A DNA stretch of 64,000 bases, taken from Zanthoxylum bungeanum (Eukaryota > Streptophyta > Magnoliopsida > Sapindales > Rutaceae). Both the position numbers and the translations under genes were made by a program. The notes beneath the pieces are model-generated. The model was given only the letters and a program-made list of their open reading frames with translations. It was not told where the DNA came from and ran no database searches. Location of the stretch: NCBI GenBank assembly GCA_019454045.1, contig SKCR01025350.1:124001-188000 (forward strand), written 5' to 3'. Shown in pieces: positions 1 through 10,270 of this stretch (position 1 is the first letter of the stretch; every line of letters starts with the position of its first letter).

Positions 1-81
1 GCTACTTCATACTCTCTATGGAGCAGTGTCATGGTCGCCGAGCATCATAGGCATAGCGATAAACCCTGCTTCACTCCTACA
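1..81 (+). mobile_element. 3' end of 5' LTR (Tat element 1)
   Basis: These bases align with the end of the LTR at about 7961-8048, sharing GGTCGCCGAGCATCATAGGC and ending CTCCTACA against CTTCTACA. The rest of this LTR lies left of the window, so the target-site duplication cannot be checked. Confidence 0.85.
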
Positions 82-83
82 GA

Positions 84-102
84 TGGGGACTCCACTGAGG
101 AT
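84..102 (+). other. Primer-binding site (PBS) of Tat element 1
   Basis: TGGGGACTCCACTGAGGAT begins 2 bp after the LTR end and closely resembles TGGCGACTCTGCTGGGGAT, a PBS type I recall from Tat/Ogre elements. The tRNA is probably tRNA-Arg, but I infer this from the lineage and have not matched it to a tRNA sequence. Confidence 0.7.
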
Positions 103-1243
103 AGAGAATCGGCCCAGAAACAATGCCTTGTAGTGTCTGTGGCTTTGGCTTTGGTTACCCAAGTCTCATATATCTTGCATACCCTTTTTACCCCGATGGC
201 ATCATGTATTGTGAAGTCGCTTTCACTCAAGGAGGCAGATCTTTATGTGGTGACCATCACTCGTTGACACATACCTTAGGGTATAAAAAAGGCGCGTTCA
301 CTTGGTCGCTCGAACCCTTGAGTGGGGAGACCTAATTGTGAGCAACCCTTCGTCGGTGGGAGCCTTTATCCATACCCTTATAAGCCCACATATGAACCAT
401 AGTTATATGTCATACAGAAGCTACCCCTATGCTTGTGTTTGTGACCATTATTATTTGGATCCATTTGGACCTATCGTCACAGGATACGAACTTGTTGGGC
501 CGCTTAAATTGGGACAAGTTTGCATCTTATGATAATTGGGCCAAAAGTTTTCAAAATGACAATGGGCCACCTTGTGTTTGGGCCCCCTATCATTTTAATT
601 TATTTAGCCACCTTATCGTAAAAGTGTAAACATGTTGGGCCTTTTCAACTGGGACAAGTTTGCACCTCGCGATAATCTGATTGAATGCTTTAAAATGATA
701 ACAGACCAACTTGTATGAAAACCTTGATGGGCTTAGAAGATCCAAACATGATCCGAATATGCCAAATGCATGAGTCCGATATCCATACTGGCTTTCATCT
801 AGGAAGGATACGCCTTGTTACGGTATATTTGTATATTTTTGGATATCTCCAAGTCCATCCCTACAACCGTGATTACCGAGGGCCCAATTCGTCATTTCTA
901 GACAATGTTACAATCCCCATAATAGGCTTAGTCAATATTGTAAATAGGCGGTCTTTATCTTTTACCGATGGAAATGGACTGAGGTAGACAAGGTTCACCC
1001 TTGTAGCGTAGGAGAGAACGATTTTGTGTACCTCATATTGGTACATAAAATAAGCCATACCTAGGACAGAAATGGACTTACCATGAGTATGGGAGGAATA
1101 AGGTCAGAAAGATATATGATGTTTTGATAACCACATGCATCACATGTATACACGCATCATGCTAACTCTTTGTTTTAACAGCCATCATAGATATCCGTTG
1201 GGTTAGAGAATAAGGAAGACTTGTCAATAAAAGATTAACAACC
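103..1243 (+). other. Untranslated leader of Tat element 1
   Basis: This is 1.1 kb between the PBS and gag. The short ORFs in it overlap in several frames on both strands and show no motif or codon pattern, so I call it non-coding. A long leader is usual in this lineage. Confidence 0.6.
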
Positions 1244-2794
1244 ATGGATGCATCAGGCAGTGAAAGTTCCCGCATGGATCAATTGGAGACCAACATCACC
1301 AAAATTACTAAGCAACTACAAGCTTTGACCAACGCTATGGCCAATATGACAGTACCTCGCACAGTGGGAATAGAAAATAATGAGAATGGAAGGCGTGAGG
1401 AGTCCCCGAATAGAGTGAGCGAAGAAATCCCTATTTTTGTGATGACATGGCTGAGTATGTCGTGGGAAGGATAGCAGGGTCTCAGGAAGAATTACAGAAA
1501 CTCAGAGAACAAGTATAGTCAGTTACCCGCAAGCTGAAAGGGAAACATGAAGATCTTTTAGACTATGATGCAATGTCTTTTGAAGAACAGCTGCCTCCCT
1601 AGTTTAAGATGCCTAACATGGCCAAGTTCAACGGGAACGAAGATCCTAGGGTCCATCTCCGACAATATGTTTCAGTGATGAGTTCAGTGGGTTTTTCAAA
1701 GTGCCAGGTACAGAAGATGTTCGGGATGTCACTGGAAGGGGCGCATGTAGTATGGTATCATGGTCTGGAGAGAAAAGTCAGAGGTGACTGGAGGCCATTA
1801 GCATAGGCCTTTCTGAACCAATATGTCACAGATTTGGAGATCGAATTGTCACTCTATGACCTAGAAAACACCAAACATAAACTATAGGAGAGCTTCAAAG
1901 ATTATGTGGATCGCTGGAGAAGCCAACTCTTGAAGATGCAGACTCGACCCTCGGAGAAGGACCAGACCAAGATGATCATTAAGGGCACCAAACCCTCCAT
2001 TTATAACAAGCTGATGAGGATGACCTCAATGATTGGTGACTTTCGACAGCTAAGAGAAACTATCATGGATATCGAGGAAGATGAAGCGAGAACAGAAAGT
2101 TTTATAGTCAGAATAGAAAGACCATTAAGGGGCCTTCGGAGACCAAGCTCGCTCATGCTGAGGTCACCGCCATCGGAAACAAGCGATTCTCCAATTTGGG
2201 TAGACCTTTGTCAAAGGTGTTTGAAAAGCTGAAGAGGCAAGGACTCATAAAACCCTTAGAGCCTAAACCACTTCCAAACCCTGTGCCACCCCACCTCGAC
2301 CTAAACCTATACTGTTATTTCCATCATAAAAAAGGCCACGAAACTGACAACTGCACCCGTCTTAGGCATGAGATCCAAAACCTCATTGACACTCATAAGA
2401 TACCTGACCCGGAAAAATAAAAACCCAACACACACAGAAACACTATACCCAACTACCACTCCGTTCCACCACCCACCTACTTGATCAACTCCGGCCTGCC
2501 CGAAAGCTTTGTCTTCCAAACTCTCAACCACCAAGCTTCCTGCATAGAGATATGGGATATCAGTAGTAAAGATGAGACGGGCAAAGGAAGTTGTAAAATA
2601 GGAAGATGAATGGGAAGAAGAACTGTTGCAGTTGGAGAATATGACGCTCGAAGAAAGCGAGAAGACGAAAGAAGACAAGACTGCAAATTATGAAGATGTT
2701 TATTTTCCTAATTTCTTTGATTGTAATCATGCATTTATTAATCATAAAGACATTGATTTTCCTTACTTGTTCAAGTCTTTTCCTGTTAGTTCTT
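1244..2794 (+). pseudogene. gag of Tat element 1, broken
   Basis: The reading starts at ATG 1244 (MDASGSESSRMDQLE), runs through a capsid-like region (about 1609-2110, including FNGNEDPRVHLRQY) and ends in a nucleocapsid-type motif CYFHHKKGHETDNC near 2311-2355, with an acidic tail (EEELLQLENMTLEE) to about 2794. It is broken: a frameshift near 1434, in-frame TAG codons near 1516, 1601, 1804 and 1887, a second frameshift near 2100, and a stop at 2418. Gag packages the element RNA into particles. The C-terminal acidic tail is followed directly by non-coding DNA; no pol exists. The family is clear from the zinc-knuckle spacing and capsid pattern, while exact frameshift points are estimates. Confidence 0.75.
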
Positions 2795-3335
2795 AATAGT
2801 TATCCATAAGTCCGATGATGAAATTGATTGCTTTAGGGTGAAATCTTAGAAACGATAAATTCTTGATGTACTTTTATCTGATACTTTGAGTAGTTGATCT
2901 ATGTTAGACTCGTAAGCACTTAATTATAGGTTTTTAGCAGTGAAAACCTGAGTAGTCGGTAAGGTGACTAGTTGAAGAAATTACAGGTCGATGAATGACC
3001 GTTTGCTTAGATGTCTATCCTGATTTGCTTGTGTTATAATGTGTGGTATGGTTGAAAATAAAAGAAAAGTCTCTAAATAAAAAATGAAAACACCTATAAC
3101 CGATAAGCATGAAGCTACCCATGGGCGAGTATTAGGACCACCATGAGGAGAAATGCTACCTTAAAGGGTAGATGTGTTGAAAAAAAAGAAGAGACGAAAG
3201 AAAAGAAAAAGATCATCATACCATATTGAGCACATAAAAGCAATTACAGAGCATAATCGAGATATCTATGTTAGTTTGACCCATCGATCCCAATTTTTAA
3301 ACGAAATCATTGAGTTGACTTACTTAGGAATCAAG
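2795..3335 (+). other. Non-coding spacer after gag
   Basis: This is AT-rich sequence between the end of gag and the antisense fragment. I see no coding potential, no repeats and no recognisable motif. Confidence 0.5.
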
Positions 3336-4041
3336 CTATAAATGAATCTTTGTGCACACACAATTTGAATCTGGCTTAGATGATTTATTCAAAGACTTGG
3401 ATTTGAGTTGCATTGAGTGTTTTGAAGGTTCTCTGGTTTCATTACTGGGCGTTCTTTGAGGACAATAATATGTGTAAACTATTAGGACTATTTCATAGCC
3501 CGTAATATAGTATGTCGATACGAAATGCCACATCACATAGTGACGAACAATGGAGTCAAATTTCAGGGAGAATGCACATTTAGAAATCTGGGAATCAGAA
3601 GACATGATCCCAAAAGGATGAGATCGCTTTCACAAAGGCGTAATCAATCTTGACCCAGTGCAGGTAGCGAAGAGGAGAAAGTTGAGCCAGGTCTGGGGGC
3701 GACAGGTCTACCACCCCGTGGATAAGGGACACAACGAGACCTTCAGCCTTGAGACCAAAGAAAACTAAGCAATCACTAGAGGAGAATTGGCAGAAAGAAA
3801 CTGTAACCAGGCCCAGGGGGCGACCAAAGCTTCTGTAGGAGAAGGAAACCTTCGAACACAAGGAATTCCTAACCGAAGATGACATCAAATAGGACAAAGA
3901 AAACCCATCAGAATAGGGAACGCATCCATGCATAAACGTCACATACACACAATTTTTGTTTTGTGTTCGCAAGTTTTGAAGAAAAAAGGAAAAAACGGAG
4001 AAGACGAACAACCTCAGGAATGAGGACAAACCAGGAGTCAA
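3336..4041 (-). pseudogene. Antisense DUF7745-like fragment carried in the 3' UTR
   Basis: Two minus-strand frames (4041-3595 and 3605-3336) join across a frameshift near 3600. The first contains a segment of the type VDLSPPDLAQLSPLR followed by YLHWVKIDYAFVKAISSFWD, a pattern I associate with the plant-specific DUF7745 region, whose function is unknown. Only a partial domain is left: the start is a hydrophobic, unconvincing stretch and the end runs into AT-rich sequence. It lies opposite to the element's own genes between gag and the 3' minisatellites, where other Tat elements carry extra antisense ORFs. It could be a captured host exon or a decayed lineage-specific ORF. The domain name is from memory and should be checked by a profile search. 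Confidence 0.5.
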
Positions 4042-4081
4042 AGTGCCTCACCACTATTATCAACAGTTTTGGGAATGAACC

Positions 4082-4969
4082 TTAGGTAGCGGGGCCCACA
4101 TTATCAATGGTTCGAAAATGAATCATCTCCACTTAGTAACGGTTCGTAAATGAACCATCTCACAATCAGTAACGGTTTAGAAATGAACCATCTCACACTC
4201 AGTAACAGTTCAGAAATGAACAATCTCTACTTAGTAACGTTTCAGAAATGAACCATCTCACACTCAATAACGGTTCAGAAATGAACCATCTCACACTCAG
4301 TAACGGTTCGGAAATAAACCATCTCACACTCAGTAACGATTCGAAAATGAACCATCTCACACTCAGTAACAGTTCAGAAATGAACCACCTCCACTCAGTA
4401 ATGGTTCGGAAATGAACCATCTCACACTCAGTAACGGTTCAGAAATGAACCATCTCACACTTAGTAACGGTTATGAAATGAACCATCTCACACTCAGTAA
4501 TGGTTCGAAAATGAACCATCTCACACTCAGTAACAGTTCGGAAATTAACCATCTCTACTGAGTAACGTTTCAGAAATTAACCATCTCACACTCAGTAACG
4601 GTTCAGAAATGAACCATCTCACACTCAGTAACGGTTCGGAAATGAACCATCTCACACTCAGTAACGATTCGAAAATGAACCATCTCACACTCAGTAACAG
4701 TTCAAAAATGAACTATCTCCACTCAGTAACGGTTCAGAAATGAACCATCTCCACTCAGTAACGGTTCGGAAATGAACCATCTCCCACTCAGTAACGGTTC
4801 GAAAATGAACCATCTCACACTCGGTAATGGTTCGGAAATGAACCATCTCACACTCAGTAACGGTTCAGAAATGAACCATCTCACAATCAGGAATGGTTCG
4901 GAAATGAACCATCTCACACTCAGGAACGGTTCGGAAATGAACCATCTATCACTCAGGAACAGTTTGGTA
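4082..4969. repeat. 33-bp minisatellite, about 27 units
   Basis: The unit is close to AACCATCTCACACTCAGT followed by AACGGTTCRGAAATG. Some units are 30-32 bp where CTCACACTCAG is shortened to CTCCACTCAG. Because 33 is divisible by 3, both strands show artificial 11-residue repeat ORFs (NHLTLSNGSEM on +, LLSVRWFISEP on -). It lies in the 3' UTR of Tat element 1. Confidence 0.95.
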
Positions 4970-5280
4970 ATGAATCCTAGAGATCACAGCATCTCACAGG
5001 GATGAACCCCAGAGGTCGCAGCACCTCGCCATCAAATCAGCTCAGTTCGTTAATGAATCATAGAGATCACAGCATCTTGCAGGGATGAACCCAGAGGTCG
5101 CAACACCCCGCCATCAAATCAGCTCAGTTTGGTAATGAATCATAGAGATCGCAACTTCTCGCAAGGACGAACCATAGGGGTCACAACACCTCACAATCAA
5201 ATCAACTTAGTTCGGTAATGAATCCTAGAGATCGAAGCATCTCACAAGGATGAACCCTGAGATCGAAGCATCTCGCAAAA
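4970..5280. repeat. 82-83-bp minisatellite, about 3.7 units
   Basis: Units start at ATGAATC at 4970, 5053, 5135 and 5218, giving periods of 83, 82 and 83 bp. Each contains GAGATCRNAGCATCTCRCA, then GGATGAACCC and CATCAAATCAGCTCAGTT. The junction with the 33-bp array is direct, with AGTTTGGTAATGAA at the border matching both units, suggesting that one array grew out of the edge of the other. Confidence 0.9.
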
Positions 5281-5295
5281 GAAGCAAAATAACAG

Positions 5296-5391
5296 TTAAG
5301 TCTGACGAACTAGGTAAGTAAAAATACATGCATGACTTTGATAGGGTTGTCACTGTCACACACTGCACAAGCCCCATCAAAGTGGGGTGAC
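5296..5391 (+). promoter_or_regulatory. Conserved 3' UTR block with splice-donor consensus and polypurine tract
   Basis: This block is matched on the minus strand at 63021-63130 next to the second Tat LTR. It holds AGGTAAGT (5312-5319), a perfect 5' splice-site consensus, then ATGCATGACTTTGAT, then AAGTGGGGTGA just before the LTR. The last is the likely polypurine tract that primes plus-strand DNA synthesis. Confidence 0.65.
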
Positions 5392-5840
5392 TGTAGACAC
5401 TGTATTTTTGTATAAGCCCGATGATGAGCCTCGTATGGAGGCACTACCTGAAAAGTTAAGGAAGTTGCAGGAAATGAATGCCGGAAGGAAAGAAAATCTC
5501 CAAAACTATCACCTTATCGGATTCGGACTCACCAGCTAGCCTCGGATTCGCTCAGTCAGTTTCTGTTTCAAACCTTAGCCTCGGCCCAAAACCTCTGCAA
5601 CCAATGAAAGCCCACGCCAAACACCACACAAGGCCCAAAATTCCATCCACAAAGCCCACACGCCCAAGCCTTCCCAAATAAAAAAATCTCATGCAAAACA
5701 CATGTCAAAATCGCTCAAATCACCTTCCAAATTTAACAAGATATGAAATCCCATCCTCACCAAATTTAGAGATTTTATTCCCTAAATAAATTAAATAAAT
5801 ATCTCTCATATTTGCATGATTTATTTCCTTGCTTGGGAGA

Positions 5841-5880
5841 TCCCTTGTTACTATAAATTGGAGACTAAATCACCAAGGGA
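5841..5880 (+). promoter_or_regulatory. LTR promoter: TATA box inside an inverted repeat
   Basis: TATAAAT at 5852-5858 lies between TCCCTTGTT (5841-5849) and ACCAAGGGA (5872-5880), which pair at 8 of 9 positions. The sequence downstream turns A/C-rich, as expected of a transcribed leader. This is the best candidate for the start of the element RNA. Confidence 0.6.
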
Positions 5881-6755
5881 AACCCTAGAGGCAAGACATT
5901 CACACGGCAAGACAAAAAAAATAAAAAACTTAAGCTCTTTCTACTCTCAACCTCACTCAGCAGTAACACAAAAATAAACCATAAACTCTCTCTCAACCTC
6001 ACACGGCTTCACACTTAAGAAACTAGACACCACTTTTTGCACACATACACACGGCTTTACTCATCTCAACCTAAAACACACACACACGACTCTATTTCTC
6101 TCAACCTAAAACACACACACACGCAGCAGCTACACACGTCAACCAAACGACCAAAAAACAAACAAACAAAACATCAACAAAAATCACAGCCTTCAACCAA
6201 CTAGAACCAACACAAGAAACAACAATCAGCAAAAATACCAACTTATCGAACACCAAACAATAGCAAACCAACAAAAATACTAGCCCACTAGTGCAAAAAC
6301 AATAAAAAAAAACAAGCATCACAAAGCACAAACTAACAAAAATCATAGCCCACCAGCGCACGAACAACAAAAAAAACAGAATAATATCACAAAACACAAC
6401 CAAACCAACCAAACCAGCCAGCAATTTCCAAAAAAAATCACACAAAACCAGCCCCCTAAAACTAAGACAAACCAGCAGCTAATCACCAGAAATTGGCCCC
6501 CAAAACAGTGCCAAATCAGCCACAAAAATAGCCCCATAAACCACCGAAACAGCCATAAAAACAGCCACCGAAACCAGAGAAAACAGTAGTTAAAAACCCT
6601 ATAAACAGCAGCCCAAAAACAGCACAAATAGTAGCCCAAAAATAATGAAATAGTGAAACAGCGGAGCAGTGAGCAGAAAATAACGACCAACAACCAGAAA
6701 CAGCAAAGCTTCAATCCTTCCAACAACAGCCTAACGCACTTCCGAGAAGACAACT

Positions 6756-6859
6756 TGAAAGGTAAGACCTGAGGGCACCTTTTACTATATTTATTTTGTA
6801 GTTCTGGACGCGGCATGCCTGGTTGGACGTGAAATACGTCCAACCGGGTATGCGAAGTC
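6756..6859 (+). promoter_or_regulatory. Donor-like site followed by long hairpin
   Basis: GAAAGGTAAGACCTGAGGG (about 6757-6775) carries an AG|GTAAG-like donor. It is followed by an inverted repeat with arms 6807-6830 and 6836-6859 and a 5-nt loop; the inner 10 bp (GGTTGGACGT/ACGTCCAACC) are perfect and the outer part has a few mismatches. The second Tat LTR has the same order of elements with different hairpin sequence. Confidence 0.55.
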
Positions 6860-7361
6860 CTATATTAAAGATGGTCAATCTTTTGGTCACATTTTCTTTC
6901 TCTAGCATTTTGTTGTTTATTTTTTTATTTTATTTACTTTTATTTTTATCTTTCTGTCTATTTACTGTTATTTATTATTCCGTATTTAGTTTCATTTTTT
7001 ATCTTTATTTCATTATTTCTCGTTTATTTTATTGTTTATCTTTATTTTATTATTTCGCATTTATTTTACCGTTTATCTTTATTTTATTTCATAGCATTTA
7101 TTTTATCATTTAGCTTTTGTCTATTTACTTTTGTTATTATTTTATTATTTTGCCCCTTTTTAATGCCTGCTTATATTGCATTGACGATTATGTGTGGTAT
7201 TATCCCTTGTGGTATATCGGATGGAAATCCAGACATAAATTCCGTAGCCGAATCCGAAGGAACGGTAGTGCGGTCTGTACTTGGGATACAACTCCACGTA
7301 CTGCTCGGGAAATACTCATATATGTGTGTTTATGTCATTATTGGTGATGTTCTTATAAGGA

Positions 7362-7540
7362 CGTTCGAACGTGTTTTCGAACGCAAGCATTCTGCCTCAC
7401 TCCGTTCGAACGCATTTTCGAACGCAACTCGAACGCAAGCATTCTACCTCACTCCGTTCGAACGTGTTTTCGAATGATACACGAACGTGAACTCTCTAGA
7501 ATACTTCGTCTGAATGCGTATACGAACGTTACACGAATGC
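7362..7540. repeat. Cluster of CGTTCGAACG palindromes
   Basis: Three perfect CGTTCGAACG decamers (7362, 7403 and 7455) and many TTCGAACGCA or ACGAACG variants are spaced by GCATTCTGCCTCACTC-like sequence in roughly 45-bp steps. This is a short, decayed tandem array inside the LTR. Confidence 0.75.
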
Positions 7541-8048
7541 ACAGACACTGGACAACCTCTTTCTTTATATTTTATGCATTTTTATCTCTTTAGTTATTTA
7601 TTTTGCATTATGCGCTTAATTATTTGCATTTATTATTAACACTTTTTACGGTTCTTATAATTTACATTATCGTACTTCTTTATTTAATATGCTTTTGGAA
7701 CTACGAATTTGCTTTTATTTATATTCATGTTTATGGGTATGCAAATTCGTGTGTTTATTTGAAGTATCTTGCATGTGTGGCATAAGACTTGGTTATACCA
7801 TTGTGTGAACCCGTCCCTTATACTGGCATAAGTAAGGGACCATTCTGAACCCAATAGTTTGAGGTCCTCCCTTGCAAGGGGTGAGTGCGGCCTTAAATCA
7901 TTTCCCAATTCACACTGGGTGGTGACTCCTTTATTCTCCGATTTAATCCCCCGTGGACTACTCCGTACTCTCTACGGGTTGTGAGCCCAACAGTTTCGTG
8001 GTCGCCGAGCATCATAGGCATAACGATAAACCCCACTTCGCTTCTACA

Positions 8049-9124
8049 GTCAGTAAAGTCATGATTCTTAAAGACTTTGGCCAAAGCCGATCACCTAGGG
8101 TGGATCGCATCAGTTGTATAAAATCGCGGACATGTCGACATGAGATGTGTACCTTGGAAACTTGACGGTGTATTCTATGTTACCTAAACATAACTCGGAT
8201 AGCCTACGACGGAGGGATTATTAAACATATGTGATGACCTCGACTTGTATAGTTCAGAAATGTCGTTTGTGTTCTTTGCGAATTCGGAGGTGGCCAAATT
8301 GCGTACATATTAGCTAGGCTTATATAACGAACGTGTCTGAACTTAGAGTGTCCCAATATGAAGTGTGCTCATTGAGCACTTGGATAGCCGATTATTTTTG
8401 ATAAAAAATAATATTAGATATTATAATTATCAACTGAGATAATCAAATGTTATTGGATAACATTGATTATTTACTTTGACCTAATTTGATTAATTGGATT
8501 AATTCAATAATTACACAATGGATTAATTATAAAATCATAATTATCTCTACCATTTGAGAATATTATGGTAATTGTAAGTATGTAACAATAGGTGGTTTTG
8601 AATTGATTTAATTGGATTAAATCAAAGTGGAAAATATTTAACTAATCCATTTCCTAATCCTTGGCTTGATTTAATTGGATTAAATCAAAGTGGGAGATAA
8701 TGAAGATTAGTCATGCCTAATTATACATATTTGGACAAATTTGATTAAGCCCACTTAAAAGTTGATTCCAACTTTTATTAATTAAAAATTGCCTAAGTTT
8801 TGCTATAAATAGGAAGCTTAAGGAATTTTTAAATTACAAGTACAAGAACAAGTATAAGCATAAACAAAAGCTTGAGTAAGCTATACACAAGTAATTCTTG
8901 AGAGATTAGCCTAAATTAGAGAATTGTTTAGAGAAACTTGTGAGGTCTCTAAAACATTTCATTTAGGATAAATCAAGATTAGATCTTGAAGTGAAGCTTG
9001 CTAGCATTGGAAATCAAGGTTGGATCTTGATGTCAAGCTTGCACACCTTGGAGGTTCTCCAATAATTTCAACAAAGGAGAAGTAGATTAGAACTTGCATC
9101 AATCTTACTAGGTAATGTTTGATC
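8049..9124 (+). mobile_element. Fragment of a 'B-family' LTR
   Basis: This stretch matches the minus strand of about 61870-60840, the inner part of the solo LTR at 59970-62547. Shared stretches include CTTTGGCCAAAGCCGATCAC, CAATGAG/CTCATTGAG near ATCGGCTATCC, and CTTTGATTTAATCCAATTAA (and complements). A TATA box, GCTATAAATAGG, is intact at 8802-8813. The left edge coincides with the end of the Tat LTR at 8048, so Tat element 1 most likely inserted into a pre-existing B LTR about 680 bp from its start. The right edge is the copia LTR at 9125. Confidence 0.7.
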
Positions 9125-10270
9125 TGTTGGATAATTATGACCCATAGCATCACTATTCGTCAAGAACATTGTGTTTTTGTACAAATTAACTATGTGACAA
9201 AAGGAAATTGTTATTTTATCTTTAGTGTAATTAGATTACTTAGATATATATTAATGATAAAAGTCCATATGGTTAAATAAGATTAATAAGATATGAGACA
9301 GTATTAATCATCGAATGGTTTAATCATTAAATATCCCTAGTTGAAGTATTATCGAGACTGGACATTGATAATGTGGAATAGACTAGTATTACAATTGTGT
9401 GCGTTATGGAAGCTTAATGACATATTTCTCATATATTTAGGTATTGGATACTTATGCAAGTGTAATAAGAGGTTCTGTTAGCCGTTGGACCAGGAACAGT
9501 TCGCTCTGGATAGACCCACTCAGAATCCCATTGGTAGTATGACTATGTGTCTATGGGAATCCGAATCACGGTAGGTGTATATGATCTTTAACTTGAGACT
9601 TACGTCGCTATTACTTGCGATAATCAGTTTACTTTGGTATTGGTCGTATGGAGTTTTAACAGGTTCTGTGTATGCCTGTATTGGGTTTACTGAGAATCGT
9701 AGTGTATTGGATGTGATGTCAAGATGGGAGTATCACTTCAGTCATATAGAGATGATGGTCACACAAGATACAAAACTAGTACTCGAAAAGCTGTAGCTAT
9801 CGGGATAGTATGACTAGGTCATGACTTCCCGATTACAGAGATTAGTTGCTTGGGATCCGATATATGCTTCGTACGGGGCAGACGCAGAGCCAGCCCTAGG
9901 CCTAGCATATGACATCCGGTACTGGATCGTATTGCGCATTACATAGTATTACTACGCTCGATACAGATTATATTCCTCGGTGAATATTTCTGGAGAATTA
10001 GGTAGGCACGGTGCTTTGCTAAAAGCCAACCATGTCTTGTAAATCGGTGAGAACGTGGTACGGGGTACGTATGTGTTCGGATAGTCCGATAACCGTATTT
10101 ACTGCCAATATATCCAGGAATCTCTTGGGTCGCTTCACAAAGATTCACCAATGACATTTGACTCAGATAGAATTAATCTGTGATTAATTATGAGAGAGAA
10201 AATTAATATGAGATTAGTTGCGGCAAGAATTAATCTGAGATTAAATTCGTATAGAAGAGAGAACGCTAAT
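9125..10270 (+). mobile_element. Truncated copia LTR (same superfamily as copia #1-#3)
   Basis: It starts TGTTGGATAATTATGACCCA and follows the 34376 and 51873 LTRs for about 1.1 kb, including the GATTAATT-rich part at 10170-10250. Similarity stops near 10270, so about 800 bp of the usual 2-kb LTR and the whole element are missing. It is the most diverged copia LTR here. Confidence 0.75.

Larger units (their letters stand above)
1..8048 (+). mobile_element. Tat-type Ty3/gypsy element, gag-only (TR-GAG-like), 5' end cut by window
   Basis: This is one LTR retrotransposon read on the plus strand. In order it has the last 81 bp of the 5' LTR, a PBS, a leader, a broken gag, an antisense DUF7745-like fragment, two minisatellite arrays, a polypurine tract and a 3' LTR starting TGTAGACACTG and ending TTCTACA. 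The two LTR ends match each other (1-81 against about 7961-8048). No protease, RT, RNase H or integrase is readable between gag and the 3' LTR, so it must have been mobilised in trans. A 3' UTR holding an antisense ORF and minisatellites is known for the Tat lineage (Ogre, Grande, Retand). Assignment to Tat rests on the PBS, the gag type and this layout; the exact clade is not determined. Confidence 0.8.
5392..8048 (+). mobile_element. 3' LTR of Tat element 1 (2657 bp)
   Basis: The LTR starts TGTAGACACTG right after the polypurine tract and ends CTTCTACA, giving TGTAGA...TCTACA inverted ends. It contains a TATA box (5852), a strongly A/C-rich transcribed section (about 5900-6720), a donor-like site (6762), a 24-bp-arm hairpin (6807-6859), a T-rich section (about 6885-7160) and a palindrome cluster (7362-7540). 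ORFs seen here on both strands (for example the hydrophobic frames at 6101-6843 and 6823-7113) are by-products of the skewed composition. Confidence 0.85.

Noticed and set aside
4199..5005. Repeat-protein ORFs on both strands (LLSVRWFISEP and NHLTLSNGSEM repeats)
   Set aside because: They arise because the minisatellite unit is 33 bp, a multiple of three; both strands are open and no start context or flanking coding sequence exists.
4082..5280. CRISPR-like repeat array
   Set aside because: Units are contiguous tandem repeats without unique spacers, and the context is a plant retroelement.
6101..6843. Long hydrophobic minus-strand ORFs that look like membrane proteins
   Set aside because: They are the complement of the A/C-rich part of the Tat 1 LTR; the Leu/Phe/Val/Cys-rich composition follows from base skew and the frames overlap.
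6823..7113. Plus-strand ORF rich in Phe, Leu and Tyr
   Set aside because: It is a translation of TTTATTTTATT-type low-complexity sequence in the LTR.
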